From Candidatus Heimdallarchaeota archaeon (GTDB lineage Archaea; Asgardarchaeota; Heimdallarchaeia; Heimdallarchaeales; Kariarchaeaceae), in the NCBI GenBank assembly GCA_021399405.1, contig JAAFKL010000222.1, positions 1 through 17,136 on the forward strand: DNA of 17,136 bases, written 5' to 3'. Under the pieces are notes generated by a model, which saw nothing but the letters and a program-made list of their open reading frames with translations, did not search any database and had not been told where the DNA came from. Positions 6,897-16,100 of the stretch are shown here, in pieces (within the stretch, counting starts at the first letter, position 1; each line of letters opens with the position of its first letter). Both the position numbers and the translations under genes were made by a program.

Positions 6897-8942
6897 TTAG
6901 TTCATATATTCAATTCGGGCATCCACAACAGTAATTCTACCAGATATAGGTTGGAGAATCACAGGATTCAGATCTAGTTCTTTCATTAAGGGGTTTTGAG
7001 TTACCATTTTGGACAATTGTAAAATCAGGTCAATAACAATATTTTCGTCAATCTTTTTACTCCCACGAAATCCATCAATTAAGGTCTTAAGTTTTAAATC
7101 ATGAATCATCTTCGTAGCAGTTTTTCTTGAAATTGGTAAAGGTTCAAATTTCACATCCCCATGAAGTTCAACAAGAGTTCCTCCACTACCAATCATTACA
7201 AAATGTCCGAATAGTTGATCATAAATTATACCTAATGCAATTTCAATACCATTTGATATGTATTCTTGCACCTCAATCATTCTCTCATCCGGAACGACTG
7301 AGTGATCTTGGTAGATTGTTTGTATTGCATCCCATGATCGTTTCATTTCTTCGTGATTTCTAATGTCGAGGAATATTCCTCCAACATCAGATTTATGGGA
7401 AAATTTTGGGTGACTAATTTTCATGACAACAGGAGAATTCGTTTCGATAAATTTCTTAATATCATTAAAATTAGATGAAACGAGCAGTTTTGGCATTGTA
7501 AATCCATACGATTTAAGTAAATTAATCAGTGGGACTGCGTGATCAACCTTTTTAAGATTATCAAGATGTGAAAAGTTCGTATAATCTTCAAAATTAGTAA
7601 TCCAATCCGAATAGAATTGTCCTGCTTTGATCATTTTAATTGCAGATAAGGATGATGAGGTCAGTAATAAATCAGTCATTTCGTGATATTTTGAAGCATC
7701 TGGTCCAAGGTAGCAACATACGATCGGAATTTCTGAATTTCGAAAAACGGTCAATGTTTGCAACAAGCTCTCGACAGTAATTAGAACAGGATGGACAATA
7801 AGCAAGATTATTGCAGCAACATTGGTATCATCTAACAATATCTGTATTGTATCTTTGTGCACCTCCTCATTAGCAGCAGCTAATATATCTACAGGATTTG
7901 CAACGCTTCCCTCTGGTGGAATGATTTCTTTCAATTTAGTAATCGTAGTTTTGGTAAATTTGGCTAACTTCAAACCATTGTTAATAATTTCATCAGAAGC
8001 TAGGATTGCGGGACCCCCAGCACTTGATACAATAGCAACTCCACCGCTAGATATATTAGGATATTTTATTAGAAATCGTGATAACTCAACCTGTTCTTGA
8101 ATTGTGTCTGCTTGAATAATCCCTGAACTTTCTATTACTGATGTGATAAGGCGATTTTCACCAGCTAGCGCACCAGTATGAGACATTGCAGCTCGTCCAC
8201 CAGCTTCAGTTTTCCCCCCTTTCACCAATACAAATGGCTTCATCTTTGTCAGACTAGTTGCAATTTTACGAAAGTTTTTTGGATCTGAGAATGATTCTAA
8301 ATAAGCATTAACTACCTTAGTAGAACCATCGAACTGAAGATAATTCAAAGCATGATTAATATTGATATCTATTTTATTCCCGAGAGAAATAAATTTAGAA
8401 AATCCAATTTTGTAAGGTAACATATTTTCCATTGCTACCACAAGAATTGAGCCGGATTGAGATAAATAAGATACATCTCCTTTGAAAATAGGTATTGGAG
8501 AGAAAGATATATGAGCTTCTTGTGAAAAAGTACCCATTGAATTTGGCCCTATTATTCTCATTCCATATTTTTCCGCAATTTGAAGCATTTGTGCTTCTAT
8601 ATGTTTCCCCTTTTCTGATACTTCTGAGAAACCAGCCGTAACTATTGTAATTGCTTTTATTCCTTTTGTCCCTGCGTCTTCTAATACTGATAAGACAAAT
8701 TTAGCTGGAACTAAGATAATTAATAATTCAACTTTATTTTTAACGTCAGCGATTGAAGAGTAGCAACTGTGTCCACTGATTTCAGTTGCATTTTGATTTA
8801 TCAAGTAAATCTGGCCTTTATATCCTGAGAATTCTAGGTTATCAAGAATCATTTGACCTAAGGAGGGTCTTTTTCGACTGATTCCGATGATTGCAACGGA
8901 AGATGGTTTGATAAACGAATCAAAAAACTCGAGATTTATCAT
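6897..8942 (-). CDS. acd: ADP-forming acetate/acyl-CoA synthetase, fused alpha-beta
   Basis: The enzyme interconverts acyl-CoA, ADP and phosphate with acid, CoA and ATP through a phosphohistidine, the archaeal way of making ATP from acetyl-CoA and related thioesters. Numbering from an upstream ATG at 8969 (690 aa), the order is CoA-binding Rossmann domain (about 15-150, SVAIIG and GPNSMG), ligase domains with SQSGS (170-174) and catalytic His264 in SHTGA, NPVDILA (358-364), then an ATP-grasp beta part (about 475-690). The beta part has ISHPKFSHKSDVGG with the second phospho-histidine candidate His525, GSGGTLVE (594-601) and ELDLNPV (664-670). All key residues are present and the length is typical. 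I start at the ATG at 8942 because family members begin about 15 residues before SVAIIG and a TATA-like stretch lies at 8975-8984; 8969 would add nine residues. Substrate range (acetate, branched or aryl acids) is not visible. Confidence 0.9.
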   Translation of the reverse strand: MINLEFFDSFIKPSSVAIIGISRKRPSLGQMILDNLEFSGYKGQIYLINQNATEISGHSCYSSIADVKNKVELLIILVPAKFVLSVLEDAGTKGIKAITIVTAGFSEVSEKGKHIEAQMLQIAEKYGMRIIGPNSMGTFSQEAHISFSPIPIFKGDVSYLSQSGSILVVAMENMLPYKIGFSKFISLGNKIDININHALNYLQFDGSTKVVNAYLESFSDPKNFRKIATSLTKMKPFVLVKGGKTEAGGRAAMSHTGALAGENRLITSVIESSGIIQADTIQEQVELSRFLIKYPNISSGGVAIVSSAGGPAILASDEIINNGLKLAKFTKTTITKLKEIIPPEGSVANPVDILAAANEEVHKDTIQILLDDTNVAAIILLIVHPVLITVESLLQTLTVFRNSEIPIVCCYLGPDASKYHEMTDLLLTSSSLSAIKMIKAGQFYSDWITNFEDYTNFSHLDNLKKVDHAVPLINLLKSYGFTMPKLLVSSNFNDIKKFIETNSPVVMKISHPKFSHKSDVGGIFLDIRNHEEMKRSWDAIQTIYQDHSVVPDERMIEVQEYISNGIEIALGIIYDQLFGHFVMIGSGGTLVELHGDVKFEPLPISRKTATKMIHDLKLKTLIDGFRGSKKIDENIVIDLILQLSKMVTQNPLMKELDLNPVILQPISGRITVVDARIEYMN

Positions 8943-8974
8943 GTATGATGTTTGAGGAAATTGAATCATCCTCT

Positions 8975-8984
8975 TAAATTAAAA
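8975..8984 (-). promoter_or_regulatory. Candidate TATA box of the acyl-CoA synthetase gene
   Basis: The minus strand reads TTTTAATTTA, centred about 37 nt before the ATG at 8942 but only 10 nt before the ATG at 8969. If this is the promoter, only the downstream ATG is transcribed. It suggests the gene has its own promoter despite lying downstream of the TPR-like gene on the same strand. Confidence 0.3.
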
Positions 8985-9064
8985 GTCACAATACCGATTA
9001 TCCTCTAAAAGGTTGGATTATTTATCAAATACATACTTCTTTTAGTGAATTGCATACAAAATTG

Positions 9065-10990
9065 TTAATTTATAGATAAGTAATTTACTGCAAAATTTTT
9101 GAGATTAGCGTAAAGTACCGGATCGTTGAAACCGTCCCAATATTTTAATTGACCCCCATAGTTTTCATCGATATCAGATAATATAGAAATCAAACCTTGT
9201 CTTAAGACTGGAATATCTCTATCAACGAGTAATGCTGCCGCTAAGTTTTCTGATTGTTCCAAAAGTATTTGAAAATTACCCGCATCTACTGTTTTCAATG
9301 CTGTTTTTTGATCAGAGACCTCAGATATCAGGCTCATAATTGCAGAGAGTATTCCACTTAGTAGTACACCCTTTATAGGAGAGTTTTCCCATTTTTCCTT
9401 CTCGATTTTACCCATTATAATTAATCTACCATCTAACGTAAGAAGAATAAATGTAGGAGGAGGGAGAGGAATATTATCATTAATAAGATTAGATAATTCG
9501 AATAGTTTATCCATCTCAAGTACTGTTTTTGATCCAATAACTCTGATATCTTCTAATTCAGTCCCAATCCTACGAAGTATTGACCTATTTTTTCTGATCT
9601 TACCAGGTATTTGTGATATCGTTTCAGCAATTTGAAGAATTTGCTCCGTACTACGTTCTAAACCCCTTAAATCAGATTGGTTGACGTGAATATATGATTT
9701 GATCAATGTCCTTAACGATTCCCACACTCTATATTCAGCCGGTTTTATCAATCCTTCATTCTGAGCAATTAGTGCAGTATGTATTAAAGATAAACTTAAT
9801 TTTATTTCCACATTTGCAGCCAGAGACGTGTAACTATCGGCTCTAATGAGATCCCCCGCATGGAATGAAATTGTTGCTGCAGTCAAATATTGGCGAATAG
9901 CATCAGTAAACATGAATTTACTTTCATCGTATTGCCCTAGATATTTGTATGCTTCAGCAATCCATAAAGGTGAACTGAGCAATCCTTTTGACTCTTCAAT
10001 GGCATGATTAAAATGTTTGACTGATTGTTCCAAATCATCACTTAAATCGTAGGCAATACCCATGAGACTATAATACATTTCGATATCAGATCTTTTAGAT
10101 TCAGCGTGAAGCTTATCTTCGTCAATCTCTGAGAGTACATCTAAGATATAATTACTTGCACTAGGAAAATATTTCTCATAAACCATAGCAATCCGAATTC
10201 TACATGCTATTTCCAAATCAAATCTTGCATTCTTTTGAGTGAATGGAATTATTTTCTTGAATAATTCTAATGCCAGATGAAATCCGCCTGTTTCTTGATA
10301 TTTACGCGCAATAATATATGCTGCATCGAGAAATTCATCCGGATCTCGATTCGCGAAATCGCTATCGTGATCGTGACCATCACCATGATGATGTTCTAAT
10401 GCCTCAATACTTTCATAAACAAGGAAATATAATTTTTCCAGTGTGCTACTATCCATATCAAGCGATCGATTAATTATGGAGATAAGTTGCCCTAATTCAT
10501 TTACTGATACTTGTAAAGCATCGAATTCATCTATTTTTTGCCTTGCTTGATCTAAAGGAATTATCTCTTGATTCAGTTTATCAGGATCTTCTAACAGATC
10601 AATCATTTCTGAAAAAAATCTCTTTGCAGAATAAACTGAAAATGCTCCACCCCTATAAGCTACAGCTTCAATTGCTTTTTTAACCGGTGCTCCAATATTT
10701 TGATCTAAAGTGTAAAGACAAATCACCTTATCCCTGGTTTGTTCCCCAGGAACCCTGTCGATGGAGTAATACAAAAGTTTCCCATCAAGGAATTTTCGTG
10801 CGGATCCTGCTTTTAATCGACCTTTAATAATATGAGAATTTACCTCGAGAAGAATTTTTCTCATTTCATCTTCTTTTGATTCCTCTGATGTATTATGTAG
10901 TTGAACCCAAACAATTTTACTAGGATATCGCTCTCCGAGTAGTAAAATGGATTGTTCCTTCAACTTTTGATAAATGTCTAATCCGCCCAT
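9065..10990 (-). CDS. TPR-like helical protein with longin/roadblock-like C-terminal domain
   Basis: This 641-aa protein has no membrane segment. Residues 1-130 form an alpha/beta domain of unknown type. A histidine-acid cluster (EHHHGDGHDHDSD, 199-211) leads into a helical region (about 217-460) with TPR/SEL1-like pairs such as AAYIIARKYQETGGFHLALELF and YKYLGQYDESKFMFTDAI. The C-terminus (about 510-641) begins with a strand (TFILLTLDGRLIIM), then a long helix (KGVLLSGILSAIMSLISEV), further strands (FQILLEQSENLAAALLVD) and a helix ending in YWDG. This resembles longin/roadblock-type profilin-like domains that are abundant in Asgard proteins and often bind small GTPases. That assignment is from pattern recognition only. 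A scaffold or GTPase partner role is inferred. It is probably the first gene of its unit, with the acyl-CoA synthetase downstream. Confidence 0.65.
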   Translation of the reverse strand: MGGLDIYQKLKEQSILLLGERYPSKIVWVQLHNTSEESKEDEMRKILLEVNSHIIKGRLKAGSARKFLDGKLLYYSIDRVPGEQTRDKVICLYTLDQNIGAPVKKAIEAVAYRGGAFSVYSAKRFFSEMIDLLEDPDKLNQEIIPLDQARQKIDEFDALQVSVNELGQLISIINRSLDMDSSTLEKLYFLVYESIEALEHHHGDGHDHDSDFANRDPDEFLDAAYIIARKYQETGGFHLALELFKKIIPFTQKNARFDLEIACRIRIAMVYEKYFPSASNYILDVLSEIDEDKLHAESKRSDIEMYYSLMGIAYDLSDDLEQSVKHFNHAIEESKGLLSSPLWIAEAYKYLGQYDESKFMFTDAIRQYLTAATISFHAGDLIRADSYTSLAANVEIKLSLSLIHTALIAQNEGLIKPAEYRVWESLRTLIKSYIHVNQSDLRGLERSTEQILQIAETISQIPGKIRKNRSILRRIGTELEDIRVIGSKTVLEMDKLFELSNLINDNIPLPPPTFILLTLDGRLIIMGKIEKEKWENSPIKGVLLSGILSAIMSLISEVSDQKTALKTVDAGNFQILLEQSENLAAALLVDRDIPVLRQGLISILSDIDENYGGQLKYWDGFNDPVLYANLKNFAVNYLSIN

Positions 10991-11010
10991 GTTTGACTAA
11001 TACGCCAAGA

Positions 11011-11017
11011 TTATAAA
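11011..11017 (-). promoter_or_regulatory. TATA box of the TPR/longin-like gene
   Basis: On the minus strand this is TTTATAA, centred 24 nt before the ATG at 10990, predicting a leaderless or nearly leaderless mRNA and supporting that start codon. A 6-nt inverted repeat (TCTGAT-N5-ATCAGA, 11063-11079) lies about 45 nt further upstream. Confidence 0.5.
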
Positions 11018-11203
11018 TTAGCTTAATACACTGCTTGAAATTGATAAGTTTCGTTAGTTCAATCTGATATTTAATCAGACCTAAATCTCCGGACTTGTAG
11101 ATTAAGTTCATTAAATAACCTCTTTGCAACCATACAATAATTGACTACCTGTGCGAAAGTAACATCAAATTATCTGATATCATTGGAGAATCCTTTTCTA
11201 AGT

Positions 11204-11215
11204 AATATTATATAT
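11204..11215 (+). promoter_or_regulatory. TATA region of the zinc-ribbon membrane protein
   Basis: AATATTATATAT lies about 20-24 nt (centre) before the ATG at 11230. It fits a leaderless transcript, and there is no Shine-Dalgarno motif. With the box at 11011-11017 it makes this 239-nt gap a divergent promoter region. Confidence 0.45.
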
Positions 11216-11229
11216 CTAAATGGATCACA

Positions 11230-12336
11230 ATGCATAGAAAGAGATTATCTATATTTGTGATATTAATCTTAATGATAATGTCGTTAAGAATACTAGCTCA
11301 AGATCCTAATGAAATTCAAAATAGTACCATCACATATGATGTAATAATGAACACCGAGGCTTGGGTAGATGAAAGCTGTGGTATTGTTAGCCCTACATCT
11401 TATCAGTATTATTCAACATTGAATATTACAAAATTGCCGTCCATCAGAGAATCATGGAGTTGGGAAGCATCACTAATCGCAAGAGGAGGGTTTCCAAACA
11501 CGCTGAATATAAAAAATACCACAATTAGTGTGGACATGGAATCTATGAGGTATTCTACTCAGAGATTACTTGAAATGCCAGTGGAAATTTATTTTGAATG
11601 TATTGAATTCCAAGACATTTGGAATCTATTTCCCTATTTCTTGCTAATTTCAACCCAAGAAAGCTGGCTTGAAAATTTCACTGATTCCATTTTATCAGCT
11701 AACATCTACCAAAATTACGGAGTTTCCACTCCTTGGTATAAATTAGCAGCTGTATGGGGTTTGGATACAACTTGGAGTACAGGTTGGATTGAGATTACAG
11801 AACCTCCGTCATCGAAAGGCTATGAAGAGCTGAATAGTGCCTCAATTAGTGAAATATTATTGATTTCAACCTTCAGGGGCGATCTAAGCTCAGAATATGA
11901 ACAATATGGTAATACACGAAATCCTAATCTTAAGATCAATAACGATTTACAAATTGAATTTAAGAATGGATGGTTAAACGGGATGGTTTTATCGATAGAC
12001 ATTGATGGTAATCTTGACTCAGATGAAATAAGAAAGAAGCTTACTTGGAGTATTATTAGAAGAGATGGTACTTTCTCACCCCAAAAAATCGATGATAGGT
12101 TGGATTGGTTTCTAGTTTTTGTCTTGAATAATTTGATCCTTGCATTTGCAGTGTTCATTGTTGGGTTAGTTGTTATTTTTATTATTATTTTAAAACTCGC
12201 TAAAAGAGTTACCAAAGAGGCCATATTCATTATATGTCAAAATTGTGATCACAAAATAGAAAGTGGGAGCTACTTTTGTGACAAATGTGGAAGAAAGTTA
12301 AATCCTATGATCCAAGAATCGTCTACTGAAGCCTAA
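11230..12336 (+). CDS. Type I membrane protein with ectodomain and C-terminal zinc ribbon
   Basis: This 368-aa protein starts with a basic signal peptide (MHRKR, then a hydrophobic core; possible cleavage after Ala23). An extracytoplasmic domain follows (about 24-290) with NxS/T sequons (e.g. NST 31-33, NIT 65-67, NTT 96-98) and two cysteines (C50, C124) that could form a disulfide. One transmembrane helix (about 293-322) leads to a cytoplasmic tail with CQNC (336-339) and CDKC (350-353), a short zinc ribbon of the kind found at the ends of many archaeal membrane proteins. The ectodomain is rich in Trp and Tyr and beta-strand-like, but I recognise no family. It could relay an external signal inward or anchor a complex; neither is shown. 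It ends 38 nt from the convergent acetyltransferase gene. Confidence 0.68.
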   Translation: MHRKRLSIFVILILMIMSLRILAQDPNEIQNSTITYDVIMNTEAWVDESCGIVSPTSYQYYSTLNITKLPSIRESWSWEASLIARGGFPNTLNIKNTTISVDMESMRYSTQRLLEMPVEIYFECIEFQDIWNLFPYFLLISTQESWLENFTDSILSANIYQNYGVSTPWYKLAAVWGLDTTWSTGWIEITEPPSSKGYEELNSASISEILLISTFRGDLSSEYEQYGNTRNPNLKINNDLQIEFKNGWLNGMVLSIDIDGNLDSDEIRKKLTWSIIRRDGTFSPQKIDDRLDWFLVFVLNNLILAFAVFIVGLVVIFIIILKLAKRVTKEAIFIICQNCDHKIESGSYFCDKCGRKLNPMIQESSTEA

Positions 12337-12374
12337 GGAGTTAAAATCAAGTAAAACCGACAATGCTTGGATTT

Positions 12375-12929
12375 CTAGTCTTGTGATCGAATTATCGAAT
12401 AAATCGTAGCATCTACAAATTTCCCTCTGAAAAAGTATTTTTCCTTAAAATAGGCCTCCCTTACAAAATTATTACGAGATAATAGTTTGATTGAAGATAA
12501 ATTATTTGGATTAACCTGTGCTTCTATAGAATGTAGTTTCATTTCTTTAAATCCATATTCAAGAACTTTGGTAAGAGCTTCTTGCATTATACCCTGGCCA
12601 TGAAAATCTGGATGTAATTCAAAACCAATTTCTGTACGAAAATTCTCTAAATCTAGATTCCAGAAGCAAATTGTCCCAATTAATTTATTGTTATCATGTT
12701 GAGTAATTCCCCACATAATCCATTTGTCATTTTCTATGCCCTCATTTATTCGAGTAATAAAACCCTTAGAGTCATCCACAGTTTTGTCAGGAGATCGACT
12801 CAAGAACTTATTTACAGTAGGATTAGAATGTAGAGAAAATATTTCTTTATCATCTTTCAAATTCATTTTTCTAAGATTTAAACGGTTTGTTGATAAATTC
12901 GGAAAGGGATTGAAATTTACCTCACTCAT
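12375..12929 (-). CDS. GNAT acetyltransferase, RimJ/RimL type
   Basis: The 184-aa product is a GNAT-fold acetyl-CoA-dependent N-acetyltransferase. The opening LSTNRLNLRKM (12-22) and the acetyl-CoA-binding motif A, ELHPDFHGQGIMQEAL (104-119, Q/RxxGxG/A type), are typical of the RimJ/RimL/SpeG-like branch, as is NPNNLSSIKLLSRNNF (140-155) near the end. The length matches the family. Substrates in this group include ribosomal protein N-termini, polyamines and small amines, and cannot be assigned from sequence. A TATA box stands 26 nt upstream of the ATG, so the message is probably leaderless. The gene is divergent from the ABC operon across 250 nt and may share regulatory DNA with it. Confidence 0.85.
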   Translation of the reverse strand: MSEVNFNPFPNLSTNRLNLRKMNLKDDKEIFSLHSNPTVNKFLSRSPDKTVDDSKGFITRINEGIENDKWIMWGITQHDNNKLIGTICFWNLDLENFRTEIGFELHPDFHGQGIMQEALTKVLEYGFKEMKLHSIEAQVNPNNLSSIKLLSRNNFVREAYFKEKYFFRGKFVDATIYSIIRSQD

Positions 12930-12950
12930 TTAATTTTTATTTGCATCAAT

Positions 12951-12960
12951 TATAATTAAT
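12951..12960 (-). promoter_or_regulatory. TATA box of the GNAT gene
   Basis: The minus strand reads ATTAATTATA, centred about 26 nt before the ATG at 12929, the classic archaeal spacing for a leaderless transcript. Confidence 0.5.
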
Positions 12961-13076
12961 GTATCCATCAGAAAATCACCTAAAATGAGATTAGAAATTT
13001 TGGAATTCCAGTAGATCACAAAAGGACACAAAAGTAAAGAATACCTTTATTAAGAACCAAGGAGTCAATATTTTGC

Positions 13077-13098
13077 TGTTACATCACAAGGAGTAACA
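13077..13098. promoter_or_regulatory. Operator candidate, copy 1 (TGTTAC-N10-GTAACA)
   Basis: Perfect 6-bp inverted arms with a 10-bp spacer. The same arrangement recurs 49 bp downstream at 13126-13147, and the two copies also share the spacer end GGA. It lies in the gap between the GNAT gene and the ABC operon, about 50 nt upstream of the copy next to the operon promoter. No regulator is identified. Confidence 0.5.
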
Positions 13099-13125
13099 TG
13101 CACAAAAACAATATAATTGTATTTT

Positions 13126-13147
13126 TGTTACCCCTTTTGGAGTGACA
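13126..13147. promoter_or_regulatory. Operator candidate, copy 2 (TGTTAC-N10-GTGACA)
   Basis: Same arms and spacer as copy 1 with one arm change (GTGACA for GTAACA). It ends 3 nt before the TATA stretch at 13151-13163, in the place of the TFB-recognition element. A bound regulator would compete with or recruit TFB/TBP at the ABC operon promoter. Confidence 0.5.
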
Positions 13148-13150
13148 ATC

Positions 13151-13163
13151 TTTTTATATATAA
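13151..13163 (+). promoter_or_regulatory. TATA box of the ABC operon
   Basis: TTTTTATATATAA is the strongest TATA-like element in the window, centred about 22-24 nt before the ATG at 13180. It implies a leaderless start at that ATG and excludes the longer TTG-initiated frame from 13117, whose first 21 codons would run through the promoter. Confidence 0.6.
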
Positions 13164-13179
13164 CTACCAAAGTAGTACT

Positions 13180-16100
13180 ATGAACTTTTTCGCCTCACGA
13201 TACGCGATAACATCATTAAAGCGCAGATGGAAAAAAAACGTAGCAGGGATCCTTGCGATTGCATTGGGAGTTACCTTGTATGTTGGAGTCAGTGCTGGTT
13301 CAAATGGACTAGCGAAAGGACTTGCAAGTAATTGGTGGAGTTATGTTGGAGATACAGATATAGAGATTGTAGATGACACTAACACTTATTTTCCAATTAC
13401 ACACAGTGAATATTTGGAATCAGCCAAGAATTTGCACAGTGCACTTGGAAACTTGATTGTCGCATCCCCTGTAATCAAATATTTTGATCAACCGATGTAT
13501 ATAGACGGACAATTTGAAAAGGGAGTCCAAGTAACAGGGATAGTACCTAATGAAGTAGGATATCGAGATTTCATTACAATTGAAGGCAAATCAATAGATA
13601 TTGAAAGTCTTCTTACAGTTAACTCAGACTTAACACAACCCCAACCTGTCATTGTAAGTAAAGAATTGGCAAAAGTAATGGATCTAGAAACTGGTTCTAT
13701 TATTACGTCAGCAGTTACAAATGGAAACGGATCTTTCGTACAAGTAGAGTATAACGTAAAAGCAATCTATGATGATGCTACTGGAAGGGGACGTGCAGGT
13801 ATGTTTAGAATACAACCAGCATTATATACTAACATTGGAGTACTCCAGAGTGTATTAATTCCAGAATTACAAGATCATATAACCAGAATATCTATGGTGT
13901 TTGCTGGTGTAGACAAAAACCTTGAGAATTTAGATATCGAAGGAAAATGGTTTGATGGTAAACATGAATTGGAAGAAGCACTTGAATTAGTAAGAAACTT
14001 ATTTGTATCAAGATTACCTCAAGCATCTATTTGGTCTGAAAGATTAAACGTGGCAAACGAAGTATATAATGAAGTACAAGGTATAAAGGGTGTACTCAAT
14101 ATTTTCGTATTCTTATTAAATGCAACTGCCTTATTACTAGTAATAAATGTCCAAAGTATGAGTTTCGAGGATAGAAGGAACCAGACTGCGATTTTGAGAT
14201 CGATGGGATCAACTAAATCGACTATTGTTAAGGTATTTTTAACAGAATCAACAATTGTCGGTTTAATCGGATCCATTGTCGGATTAGGTTTGGGAATATT
14301 ATACGGTAATTATATTAATTCAAGTTTGGCTACTATATTTGAAGGTCAACTTTCGGGTGCAAAAGCTGAATACTCTGTTGGTACAGTCATTGGTGCAATA
14401 TCGCTTGGGATTCTTCTTAGTGTGGCCACAGCAGTGATCCCAGCCTATCGCAGTGCTGGTAAACCAATTGCATCAGAGCTACGGGGCTTAGATGTGCCAA
14501 AAACAAAGAAAGAAACAAAACGCATAGCCATTCTAGGCTTCGGATTATTCGTCCTCGGGCTTTCTTTAGCTCGAAATGTAGGTGAATTCTGGAAAAAAGA
14601 GGCCTGGAGTACATTCGAAAATCAGGTAACATTCCTCTTAGCATTTGGAGTGACACTTTTTGGCCTAGGATTACTATTATCTTTGGTCACAACCAAAAAG
14701 AAGTCATTAAACTTTGCGGGGTTCAGTATTTGGTTCTTAGCTTTTTTTTCTATGTTCAAAACAATTAATTGGGTAGAAAATGGAGATGCAGACAACTGGT
14801 TCACAGTAATTCTTGTTTATCTCACTTTAGGATCATCATTACTTGCAGTAAATAATTTCGAACAAATAATGTTAACGATCAATAGGATCATGTTCCAGGT
14901 GCCAAAAATGAGAAGTGTTAGTCAAGTTACTTCAAAACAGCTGATAGGTAAGAAAACGAGGGCTACACTGGTTTTCACCATTTTCACAATTATTTTAATA
15001 TTATCTGTGTTTTTGTCAACCGCTGCAAACACAATGAGGAACAACTACACGGATCAATACAATTGGCGCAGTTATGGAATAGATGTTGTCGTAAATACGG
15101 AATCTGTAAATCCAGCCCTTGCCGATATATCTGCAGAAATTTCGAGCTTATCTGAAGTTGAACACGTATATGCTTTCAAATCCGCACGTATGCCTGTATA
15201 CTACTATGATGAATATTCTGGAAATTTTGCAACTGAGGTTCGGCGAGTAGTCGTTATACCTAAAGAAGTCCTCAATCCAGATAATAATTGGAAATCTGAA
15301 AATGCATTCCCAATTAGCTTTGATAGTGCGTCTGGGGATGATGGTTATGATTATGACTCATCAGCACCATTTGAAGAACAAAGAGATTTCTCCATCCGTT
15401 TGTTAGAAGATTTCTATTCAGGAAAAACTCGAACAATTGGTGGAGAGACCCAAACAATGGCTATTGGAGGTTTCTTCTATGGGTATGGTGCTTCAACCTA
15501 TTTACCCTCAGATTCTCCACAAGGAATATTAAATCCAGTATTTCTTGCAGGTACATCAGTTAGCTTTATGGGCGACTGGAACGCGTTTGGTGGGACAGTA
15601 CTAATTACACCTGAGATGGCACTAAATATACCAGAATTTGATACAGTCGCAGGACCAAATCTGTTTCTGGTTCGATCTAGTAATGAATATCATGATGGTC
15701 AAGCTAATTTAAACTTGGCTCAAGATATTGAGCAAAGAATAAATGATCTTGGAGATCCAACTTCTCTTTCCTCGCAATTTGGCACTTTAATCGGAGCAAC
15801 GACTAGAATCGTCCAGGAGGTAATGGGAGATTTCTGGGAAACTGAGGCGCAGGTATGGGACTTCCTCGCTACATTCTCATTCATGGGATTGATCATAGGG
15901 GGAGCCGGCCTTGCAGTAATTGCAGTAAGATCAGTCTCTGAAAGAACTCGTGAAATTGGGATGATGAGAGCGATTGGATTTACTAGAAGGTCAGTTGTAA
16001 GCTCAATTTTGATGGAAATGTTGGTCTTGGCACTCTTAGGATTGATTTCAGGCATATTAAATGGGGTGCTAATAACCGAGATGTTTACCGGAGAGGTGAT

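Noticed and set aside
10920..11129. 69-codon minus-strand frame across the start of the TPR/longin-like gene
   Set aside because: It overlaps the TPR gene's start and promoter in another frame and has no promoter or recognisable protein features.
11143..11164. GACTAC-N10-GTAACA as a further copy of the ABC operon operator
   Set aside because: Only the right arm matches fully; the left arm agrees at three of six positions, which is common in AT-rich DNA.
11062..11182. Word ATCTGATAT repeated at 11062-11070 and 11172-11180, with TCTGAT-N5-ATCAGA
   Set aside because: The same or similar words occur inside coding regions (for example near 10082, 9540 and 9320), so it looks like background in this composition.
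13098..13145. 15-codon ORF preceded by AAGGAG (leader-peptide-like)
   Set aside because: It lies upstream of the TATA box at 13151-13163, so it would not be on the ABC operon mRNA, and the AAGGAG overlaps the inverted-repeat operator candidate, which explains it better.
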